NCBI RefSeq assembly: GCF_943737005.1
Contig: NZ_CALSFU010000007.1
Location: 124,001 to 188,000 of the forward strand
DNA length: 64,000 nt
Direction: 5' to 3'
Origin: Achromobacter sp. Marseille-Q4962
Lineage (GTDB): Bacteria > Pseudomonadota > Gammaproteobacteria > Burkholderiales > Burkholderiaceae_B
The notes below the pieces were generated by a model. That model had not been told where the DNA came from, searched no databases, and saw only the letters and a list, made by a program, of their open reading frames with translations. Each line of letters starts with the position of its first letter. The first letter of the stretch is position 1. The translations under genes and the position numbers were made by a program. Positions 57,213 to 64,000 of the stretch are shown here, in pieces.

Positions 57213-58265
57213 CTACCGCAGGCCGGTGGTTTCCAGCGTGAAGGCGGCCGCGGCGCGGCCGATGCGGTCGTTGACCGCATGCCAGGCATCGTCGGCGGGC
57301 GGAGCCTGGACGACGATGCGCGCATAGCCCTGGCTGTCCAGGTCGCGCAGCAGCGCGTAGAGCGCCTGGGCATAGCGCGCCGGATCGGCCGGCACGGCCT
57401 GCCATTGCACGCGCGGGTCGCGCGCGGCGGGCTCGGGCGTATACCCCACCACCACCACCTTGCCCTGCGACGGCAGCCCGCGTCCCTGCAGCACCTCCTG
57501 CAGGCGCGAGGGCGAAGCCAGTTCGAGCTCGGTGCGCGGCGCGTAGTGGGCCTTCAGCGTGCCGGAGGCGCGCGGCGCGGCCGCGTCGGGCGCGCGCACG
57601 GGTTCGCCCAGCACCGCCTCGATCTGCGCCGCGGTGATGTGGCCCGGCCGCAGCAGCACCACGCCGGCGCCGCTGTCCAGCCGCGACAGGTCGACGATGG
57701 TGGATTCGATGCCCACCTCGGACGCGCCGCCCTCCAGCACCGGCATGCCGGCGGCCACTTCTTCGGGGAATTCGCTGCGCACGTGTTCGGCGCGCGTGGG
57801 CGACACCTGGCCGAACTTGTTGGCCGACGGCGCGGCCAGCCCGCCCTGCCCGTTGGGTCTGGCGGCCGCGAACGCGGCCAGCAGCGCCTGCGCCACCGGA
57901 TGCGAGGGGCAGCGCAGGCCCACGCTGTCCTGGCCGGCGCTGACCGCGTCGGGAATATGCGCGGCCCGCTTCAGAATGAGCGTAAGCGGCCCCGGCCAGA
58001 AGGCGTCGATAAGGCGGCGCGCCTGGTCGGGCACCTGCGCGGCCCAGTAGCCCACATCGCCCCGGGGCGCGATGTGCACGATGACGGGATGGTCCGACGG
58101 CCGGCCCTTGGCCGCATAGATGCGGGCCACGGCCTGCGGGTTTTCGGCGTCCGCCCCCAGCCCGTACACGGTCTCGGTGGGAAAGGCGGCCAGCTCGCCG
58201 TCGAGCAGGCGCCGCACGGCCTGCGCGATCTCGGCCTGCGAGGCCCGGGCGGAGACTTGGCTCAT
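57213..58265 (-). CDS. L-threonylcarbamoyladenylate synthase (Sua5 type)
   Basis: A 350-residue two-domain Sua5 enzyme of the tRNA t6A pathway, condensing threonine, bicarbonate and ATP. The YrdC domain (about 1-210) has AAFPTETVYGLGADAEN, IYAAKGRPSDHPVIVHI, SVGLRCPSHPVAQALL and LAAPSANKFGQVSPT. The ASGTLKAHYAPRTELELA linker leads into the C-terminal Sua5 domain (about 245-350). It starts 3 bases after purK and belongs to the purine-gene row. Confidence 0.95.
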   Translation of the reverse strand: MSQVSARASQAEIAQAVRRLLDGELAAFPTETVYGLGADAENPQAVARIYAAKGRPSDHPVIVHIAPRGDVGYWAAQVPDQARRLIDAFWPGPLTLILKRAAHIPDAVSAGQDSVGLRCPSHPVAQALLAAFAAARPNGQGGLAAPSANKFGQVSPTRAEHVRSEFPEEVAAGMPVLEGGASEVGIESTIVDLSRLDSGAGVVLLRPGHITAAQIEAVLGEPVRAPDAAAPRASGTLKAHYAPRTELELASPSRLQEVLQGRGLPSQGKVVVVGYTPEPAARDPRVQWQAVPADPARYAQALYALLRDLDSQGYARIVVQAPPADDAWHAVNDRIGRAAAAFTLETTGLR

Positions 58266-58268
58266 GGC

Positions 58269-59459
58269 TTACTCGGGCGCCTGCATGCCCAGCGCCGCCG
58301 CCACGCGCGCGGCGTCGGCGCGGGCCTGTTCCAGCGTTGGCGCCACGACGTTGACATGGCCCATCTTGCGCCCGCGCCGCGCCTCGCGCTTGCCGTACAG
58401 ATGCAGCTTGGCGGTGGGCACGGCCAGCGCGGCCGCCCAGTCGGGCTCGCGCTGCGTGTCCGCCCCGGGCGAGGCATACCAGACGTCGCCCAGGATGTTC
58501 AGCATGACGGCTGGCGCGAGCAGGTCGGGCCCGCCCAGCGGCAGCCCCGCCATGGCGCGCGCCTGCTGCTCGAACTGGCTGGTGAGGCAGGCGTCCATGG
58601 TGTAGTGGCCGCTGTTGTGCGGCCTGGGCGCGATTTCGTTCACGATGAGGCTGCCGTCCTTGAGCACGAAGAACTCCACGCACAGCACGCCGTGGTAGCC
58701 CAGCCCCTGCGCGATGGATTGCGCCGCCTCGGTGGCGCGCGCCTGCTGGCGCGCCAGGGACTCGTCTCCCGCGGCCGGCGCCACGGTGGACACGGCCAGG
58801 ATGCCGTCGCGGTGCACGTTGCGGGCCGCCGGAAACACCACGCAGGCCCCGTCGAAGCCGCGCGCCAGCACCACGGAGATCTCGTAGTCCAGAGGCAGCA
58901 GCGCTTCGAGCACGCAGGCCACGCCGCCGAATCCGGCGAAGGCGGCCAGCGCCTGCTCGCGGTCGGCGACACGGGCCTGGCCCTTGCCGTCGTAGCCCAG
59001 GCGCGCCACCTTCAGGATGCCCGGAAACAGATGGCCGGGCGCCGCGCGCAGATCGGCCTCGGTGCGGATGGCGGCGTGCGGGGCCACGGGAATGTTCTGC
59101 CCCGCGATGAACGCCTTCTCGGCGATGCGGTCCTGCACGATGGCCACGGCGTCGGCGGCCGGGCTGACGCGGCAGCGTGCGGCCAGCGCGCGCAGGCTGT
59201 CGGCCGGCACGTTCTCGAATTCGGTGGTCACGGCTTGGCAGGTGGCGGCCAGGCGCTCGAGCCCGGCCTCGTCGTCATAGGCGGCCTGGATGTGCAGGTC
59301 GGCCACCATGCCCGCCGGGCACTCCTGCGCCGGGTCCAGCACGGCCACCCGGTAGCCCAGGCTTTGCGCGGCGTGGCAGAACATGCGGCCCAGCTGGCCG
59401 CCGCCCAGCAGGCCCAGCCAGCCGCCGGGCGGGATCGTGAAAGCTTGCGTAGCGCTCAT
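58269..59459 (-). CDS. purK: 5-(carboxyamino)imidazole ribonucleotide synthase
   Basis: A 396-residue ATP-grasp enzyme that carboxylates AIR to N5-CAIR using ATP and bicarbonate. The N-terminus [32 protein letters not shown] is diagnostic. ATP-grasp elements include [30 protein letters not shown] and the metal site [28 protein letters not shown]. It begins 4 bases after the purE stop. Confidence 0.97.
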   Translation of the reverse strand: MSATQAFTIPPGGWLGLLGGGQLGRMFCHAAQSLGYRVAVLDPAQECPAGMVADLHIQAAYDDEAGLERLAATCQAVTTEFENVPADSLRALAARCRVSPAADAVAIVQDRIAEKAFIAGQNIPVAPHAAIRTEADLRAAPGHLFPGILKVARLGYDGKGQARVADREQALAAFAGFGGVACVLEALLPLDYEISVVLARGFDGACVVFPAARNVHRDGILAVSTVAPAAGDESLARQQARATEAAQSIAQGLGYHGVLCVEFFVLKDGSLIVNEIAPRPHNSGHYTMDACLTSQFEQQARAMAGLPLGGPDLLAPAVMLNILGDVWYASPGADTQREPDWAAALAVPTAKLHLYGKREARRGRKMGHVNVVAPTLEQARADAARVAAALGMQAPE

Positions 59460-59463
59460 GGTG

Positions 59464-59985
<522 letters not shown>

Positions 59986-60081
59986 AACGGTGTCTGAGCG
60001 GTGTGGAAATGAGGAAAGCGCCGGCGCCGCCGCGCGGGCCATGCGCGGCCCGCACGCGGGCCGGCCGCGAAACCGGGTATT

Positions 60082-60663
60082 TTACCCGGCGCGCGCGCCG
60101 TCCTGTCCGGGCGCGTCCGGCGCGCCCACGGCCCGCATGCCGCATGCGCCGCCTTCGCATTGCGCGAAAGCGCCCCCCACGCTGCCCAGGCTGGCCAGGA
60201 AGAACAGCGCCATGACGGCGGCGCCGGCCGCCGGCACGCGCCGCTTGATGGCGCTGTCGCCCCACTTGCGGTCCATGCACAGCATCAGCGCGCAGAAGGC
60301 GATGAGGGCCGCGCAGGCCATGAAAGTCCAAGTATAGAAATGCAGGCCGCCGAGCAGCGCCCCGTGGCCGGGATCGTCCGGCGCGATGTGCCGCAGCATC
60401 TGGCGGCCCGCCGCCGCCATGCCGGCCAGCGCGGCCGCGATGGTCATGCCGTAGTGCAGCGGCGACGGCCCGAGCCGCAGGTTGAGCAGCAGCCCGGCCC
60501 CGGCCAGCACCAGCGCCGCACGCTGCAGCAGGCAGAGCGGACACGCCGGCTCGCCCTGCACGAACTGCCGGAAGAGGGCGAGCCCCAGGAACAGGCTCAC
60601 GCCCAGCAGGACTACCGCGTTGACGGCGCGCGAACCGCGCGCGGGATTGGCGGAGAACATCAT
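60082..60663 (-). CDS. DsbB-like disulfide bond formation protein
   Basis: A 193-residue membrane protein of the DsbB family, which passes electrons from DsbA to quinones. The first redox pair is Cys41-Cys44 in EPACPLCLLQRA after helix 1, the usual place. The second periplasmic loop (about 87-109) has no Cys, unlike E. coli DsbB. Instead a fifth hydrophobic segment (about 147-162) follows a basic cytoplasmic loop (DRKWGDSAIKRR), and the tail carries Cys169 and Cys174 in AQCEGGACG. The gene starts 7 bases after a small DUF5993-like gene. Two consecutive ATG codons begin it. Confidence 0.88.
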   Translation of the reverse strand: MMFSANPARGSRAVNAVVLLGVSLFLGLALFRQFVQGEPACPLCLLQRAALVLAGAGLLLNLRLGPSPLHYGMTIAAALAGMAAAGRQMLRHIAPDDPGHGALLGGLHFYTWTFMACAALIAFCALMLCMDRKWGDSAIKRRVPAAGAAVMALFFLASLGSVGGAFAQCEGGACGMRAVGAPDAPGQDGARAG

Positions 60664-60670
60664 GGCCGGC

Positions 60671-60832
60671 TCACCAGGACAGGCCCAGCGGCGCGCCCAG
60701 GTGCAGGCGCAGGCCCACCCCGAAGACGGCCAGGGACACCAGCCAGAGCGCCACGCAGGCGCGGCGCCTGCCCAGCATGCCGAACCACACGGCGGCCAGC
60801 CCGGCCAGAAAAGGCAACACGATTATTACCAT
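60671..60832 (-). CDS. DUF5993-like small membrane protein (53 residues)
   Basis: A 53-residue frame directly upstream of the DsbB-like gene: two hydrophobic helices (VIIVLPFLAGLAAVWFGML and VALWLVSLAVFGVGL) joined by a GRRRAC turn, ending HLGAPLGLSW. Small proteins of this shape, annotated DUF5993, are commonly found next to such DsbB homologues, which supports a real gene and a shared role. A GGAG-like site (AAGGAGCTGCGG) precedes the ATG at 60832. Confidence 0.78.
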   Translation of the reverse strand: MVIIVLPFLAGLAAVWFGMLGRRRACVALWLVSLAVFGVGLRLHLGAPLGLSW

Positions 60833-61030
60833 CCGCAGCTCCTTCTTCCCCAGGACAGGCGCCTGCGACTTCCAGGACGGGCCCCGCCCGGCGCGGCGGG
60901 AACGCGAACGGCCGCTCCCCCTTCCGTCAAAGAGAGGGAGTATAGCGTAACAATGCGAAATATTTGAAAAGAACGGACAGATTCGCTGCCCGCGCGCCCG
61001 GCCGCCGGGGGGAAGGCCGGGCGGGACGCC

Positions 61031-61912
61031 TCAGGCGGTCAGGCGCTCGAGCGCCTCGCGGTACTTGGCCGCGGTCTTTTCCAGCACGTCCTTGGGCAGG
61101 CGCGGCGCGGGCGGGGTCTTGTCCCAGGGCTGGGTTTCGAGCCAGTCGCGCACGAACTGCTTGTCGAACGAAGGCGGGCTGATGCCCACGCGGTAGCCGT
61201 CGGCCGGCCAGAAACGCGAGGAATCGGGCGTGAGCACTTCGTCCATGAGGTGCAGGGCGCCGTTTTCGTCCAGGCCGAACTCGAACTTGGTGTCGGCGAT
61301 GATGATGCCCTTGGAGGCCGCGTAGCGCGCCGCCTCGGTGTAGAGCCTGAGCGTGACATCGCGGATGCGCTCGGCCATTTCCTGGCCCACTTCCTTGACC
61401 ACGTGGGCGAAGTCCACGTTTTCGTCGTGCATGCCGAACTCGGCCTTGGCCGCCGGCGTGAAGATGGGCTCCGGAAGCTGGCTGGCCTGCTGCAGGCCGG
61501 GCGGCAGCTCGATGCCGCAGATCGCGCCCGTGGCCTGGTAATCCTTCCAACCCGACCCGATCAGGTAGCCGCGCGCCACCGCTTCCACGAGGATGGGCTT
61601 GAGCCGCTTGACCACCACGGCGCGGCCGCGCACCTGGTCCACCTCGTCCGGGGCGACCACGTCTTCGGGCCTGATGCCGGTGGAATGGTTGGGCAGGATG
61701 TGCGCCAGTTTCTTCAGCCAGAACTCGGTCAGCTCGGTCAGCACCTGACCCTTGCCGGGGATGGGGTCGTCCAGGATGACGTCGAACGCGGAGATGCGGT
61801 CGGACGCGACGATCAGCAGCTTGTCGTCGCCCACGGCGTACATGTCGCGCACCTTACCGCGGCCCAGCAGCGGCAAGGACTTGATGCTGGATTGATGCAA
61901 AGCAGAAGTCAC
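61031..61912 (-). CDS. purC: Phosphoribosylaminoimidazole-succinocarboxamide synthase
   Basis: A 293-residue SAICAR synthase joining aspartate to CAIR with ATP. Motifs include [34 protein letters not shown], the substrate segment [21 protein letters not shown] and the metal-binding [15 protein letters not shown] with [14 protein letters not shown]. The start is a GTG at 61912; no ATG precedes the family N-terminus in frame. The length is of the longer (yeast/proteobacterial) type rather than the 237-residue E. coli type. Confidence 0.96.
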   Translation of the reverse strand: MTSALHQSSIKSLPLLGRGKVRDMYAVGDDKLLIVASDRISAFDVILDDPIPGKGQVLTELTEFWLKKLAHILPNHSTGIRPEDVVAPDEVDQVRGRAVVVKRLKPILVEAVARGYLIGSGWKDYQATGAICGIELPPGLQQASQLPEPIFTPAAKAEFGMHDENVDFAHVVKEVGQEMAERIRDVTLRLYTEAARYAASKGIIIADTKFEFGLDENGALHLMDEVLTPDSSRFWPADGYRVGISPPSFDKQFVRDWLETQPWDKTPPAPRLPKDVLEKTAAKYREALERLTA

Positions 61913-62164
61913 GGGGAATGGCCTATGGCAATAATGAAGATGCCCGCCGCGGACCGGGCCGGGGCGGGACAGAAGGGATAGGGGCGCGGCCGGCGCATGC
62001 CGCAAAGCGCATAGGTTACTGCAAATGGGCGCCGCTTGTCCGCGCCGCCGGGGCCCGCCGCCCTCGACGGCGCGGCGCCGGCGCGTTAGGCTGTGAGCCA
62101 CGCAAACCGCAGCGCCGGCCACCCTTTCCAGGGTGTCACGGCCTCACCCAGGGAGGAGAAACTC

Positions 62165-62623
62165 GTGCAGGACGCGATACGCAAACGCCCGGCGGGCCCG
62201 GACGCGCAAGTGCATCTCACGGGCGGCTGCCAGTGCGGCGCCATCCGCTTTGCCGTTACCGATGAGCCTTTCACCGCCGCCACCTGTCATTGCCGGGATT
62301 GCCAGTATTCCAGCGGCGGCGCCCCCGCCCATGCCCTGCTGTTCCGGGCCGGCTCGGTCACGCTGCTGCGCGGCCGCCCCAAGGAGCACCGCTACAGGGG
62401 AGACTCCGGGCACACGGTGATGCGCAGCTTCTGCGCCGACTGCGGCACGCCGCTGTTCGGCGGGTCGGACGGCATGGGATACGAGATCGTGCGCGCCGGC
62501 GCGCTGGACGATCCCGAGGCGTTTCATTCTCAGGCCACGCTGTGGACGGCCTCCGCGCCGTCATGGCACCACGTCGACACGTCGGTGCCGCATTTCCCGC
62601 GCAACGCGCCGGCGCCGGGCTGA
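62165..62623 (+). CDS. GFA-family zinc protein (glutathione-dependent formaldehyde-activating enzyme-like)
   Basis: A 152-residue protein with the GFA/CENP-V fold. Zinc ligands are GGCQCGAIRF, CHCRDCQ and FCADCGTPLF. The GTG at 62165 follows a perfect GGGAGGAG at 8 bases, so I prefer it to the ATG at 62093. Despite the family name most members do not act on formaldehyde, and the function here is unknown. It is the only plus-strand gene in this part of the row. Confidence 0.9.
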   Translation: MQDAIRKRPAGPDAQVHLTGGCQCGAIRFAVTDEPFTAATCHCRDCQYSSGGAPAHALLFRAGSVTLLRGRPKEHRYRGDSGHTVMRSFCADCGTPLFGGSDGMGYEIVRAGALDDPEAFHSQATLWTASAPSWHHVDTSVPHFPRNAPAPG

Positions 62624-62701
62624 ACGCGCCGCGCCGGGGCGCTGAGAAGCAACCTTACCTCCGGTTTTGACCTGTACGGATATTCCGGGGGCACGTCAAA
62701 T

Positions 62702-62742
62702 AAAAACCCCCGAAGGTTGGATATACGTCCAACTTTCGGGGG
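62702..62742 (-). terminator. Strong terminator after fba
   Basis: A 15-bp stem with one mismatch (62707-62721 with 62728-62742) and 6-base loop. On the minus strand it is followed by TTTTTATTT. It lies 66 bases after the fba stop and may also limit read-through from the opposite GFA gene. Confidence 0.93.
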
Positions 62743-62807
62743 CCAGTTCAAGGCTGATCCGTTTTGCAGGGATGGCGCGAGGCGCGCGGCCCCGGCGCCA
62801 TGCCGGC

Positions 62808-63872
62808 TTACTGCACCACCTGGGCCAGCTTGCCCGAGGCGTATTGCGCGGCGATCTCGGTCAGCGGGACCGGCTTGATCTTGCTGGCGTTGCCGGCGGT
62901 GCCGAACTGCGTGTAGCGGGCGACACAGATCGCCTTGGCCGCGGCGCGGGCCGGCTTCAGGTATTCGCGCGGGTCGAACTTGCTGGGGTTCTCGGCGAAG
63001 AAGCGGCGGATGGCGCCCGTCATGGCCAGGCGGATGTCGGTGTCGATATTGATCTTGCGCACGCCGAACTTGATGGCTTCCTGGATTTCCTCGACCGGCA
63101 CGCCGTAGGTTTCCTTCATGTCGCCGCCGAATTCGCGGATCTCGGCCAGCAGTTCCTGCGGCACGCTGGAGCTGCCATGCATCACCAGGTGGGTGTTGGG
63201 CAGGCGGGCGTGGATTTCCTTGATGCGCGAAATCGACAGGATGTCGCCGGTGGGCTTGCGGGTGAACTTGTAGGCGCCGTGGCTGGTGCCGATGGCGATG
63301 GCCAGGGCGTCGAGCTGGGTCTTGCGCACGAAGTCGGCGGCCTGCTCGGGGTCGGTGAGGAGCTGGTCCATGGTGAGCTTGCCGTCGGCGCCGTGGCCGT
63401 CTTCCTTGTCGCCCTGCATGGTTTCGAGCGAGCCCAGGCAGCCCAGTTCGCCTTCGACCGTGACGCCCAGCTTGTGCGCGGCGTCCACGACCTTCCTGGT
63501 CACTTCGACGTTGTAGTCGTAGTCGGCGATGGTCTTGCCGTCTTCTTTCAGCGAGCCGTCCATCATTACGCTGGAGAAGCCGAGGTCGATCGCGCCCTGG
63601 CAGACCGCGGGCGACTGGCCGTGATCCTGGTGCATGACCACGGGAATGTGCGGGTATGACTCCACCGCGGCCTGGATGAGGTGCTTGAGGAAGGTTTCGC
63701 CCGCGTATTTGCGCGCGCCGGCGGAGGCCTGCATGATGACCGGGCTGTCGGTCTCCGCCGCGGCTTCCATGATGGCCTGGACCTGCTCCAGGTTGTTGAC
63801 GTTGAACGCGGGAATGCCGTAGCCGTGCTCGGCGGCATGGTCGAGCAACTGGCGCATGGAGACTAGGGCCAT
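62808..63872 (-). CDS. fba: Class II fructose-bisphosphate aldolase (CbbA/FbaA, Calvin-cycle subtype)
   Basis: A 354-residue zinc aldolase cleaving fructose 1,6-bisphosphate. The start [26 protein letters not shown] is typical of the CbbA-like subtype. Zinc ligands are in [32 protein letters not shown] and [11 protein letters not shown]. The phosphate loop is [22 protein letters not shown] precedes the ATG by 8 bases. The leader to the window end (63873-64000) contains TAAAAT (minus strand, near 63938), a possible -10 without a clear -35. Confidence 0.97.
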   Translation of the reverse strand: MALVSMRQLLDHAAEHGYGIPAFNVNNLEQVQAIMEAAAETDSPVIMQASAGARKYAGETFLKHLIQAAVESYPHIPVVMHQDHGQSPAVCQGAIDLGFSSVMMDGSLKEDGKTIADYDYNVEVTRKVVDAAHKLGVTVEGELGCLGSLETMQGDKEDGHGADGKLTMDQLLTDPEQAADFVRKTQLDALAIAIGTSHGAYKFTRKPTGDILSISRIKEIHARLPNTHLVMHGSSSVPQELLAEIREFGGDMKETYGVPVEEIQEAIKFGVRKINIDTDIRLAMTGAIRRFFAENPSKFDPREYLKPARAAAKAICVARYTQFGTAGNASKIKPVPLTEIAAQYASGKLAQVVQ

Positions 63873-64000
63873 GAGTGGTCCTCCTTAGGTGCTGTCTATT
63901 GAAAGATGGTTGAAGCCTTGCTGAATGGCGTGATTTTACGGGGGAATCGGTGAAAGGTCTTGCAACGGCCGGTATCCCTCTACACCAGGACTAAACCGGC

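Overview
The window is GC-rich bacterial chromosome with strong G/C bias at third codon positions. Gene content and order point to a beta-proteobacterium of the Bordetella/Achromobacter group (Alcaligenaceae): two Bug-type (TctC-like) periplasmic binding proteins, LpxO, a dnaX-ybaB-recR operon with the SRP RNA gene upstream, a purK-purE-purC-fba neighbourhood, and many LysR and IclR regulators. This assignment is inference from family content. I see no phage, plasmid, integrase, transposase or CRISPR array.

Layout. 1-2578: 3' end of an ABC ATPase gene, a LysR regulator and a histidine phosphatase. 2583-8800 (minus): SDR oxidoreductase, lpxO, carB, carA. 9018-9971: transaldolase. 10128-13366: a three-gene red-light signalling cassette made of a bacteriophytochrome histidine kinase, a single-domain response regulator and a small DHp-type protein that looks like a ChpT-style phosphotransferase. 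13410-17394 (minus): a nitrate/sulfonate-type ABC transporter and a CaiB-type CoA transferase. 17465-27348 (minus): recR, ybaB, dnaX, the SRP RNA and an AddA/AddB-like helicase-nuclease pair, with a repeat-rich stretch around the SRP RNA promoter.

27736-39163: an MFS permease with a 50-residue membrane ORF behind it, tRNA-Arg(CCU), a LysR/TauD-type dioxygenase/Bug module, a PBP7-type endopeptidase with a histone-like basic linker, an RHH protein divergent from adhP, a PfpI-family protein, ybaK, xerD and a GcvA-like LysR. 39325-45685: two ThDP enzymes, glutaryl-CoA dehydrogenase, an orphan TRAP binding protein and a MaoC hydratase. 45845-50218 (minus): an IclR regulator, a ureohydrolase-like protein with an altered metal site and a complete polar amino acid ABC transporter, read here as a guanidino-compound or amino-acid module. 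50270-57203: MFS/LysR pair, an orphan amino-acid binding protein, and a Bug-pcaI-pcaJ-IclR operon. 57213-63872 (mostly minus): Sua5, purK, purE, a DsbB-like protein with a DUF5993-like partner, purC, a GFA protein (plus strand) and class II fructose-bisphosphate aldolase.

Most of the window is housekeeping (pyrimidine and purine synthesis, replication, recombination, central carbon) alternating with short catabolic modules of regulator, periplasmic receptor and one or two enzymes. The most interesting points are the phytochrome-RR-phosphotransferase cassette with its altered PHY tongue, the ureohydrolase that lacks its first metal-binding His, the DsbB homologue whose second Cys pair has moved to the C-terminal tail, and a perfect inverted repeat that mirrors the SRP RNA core promoter.
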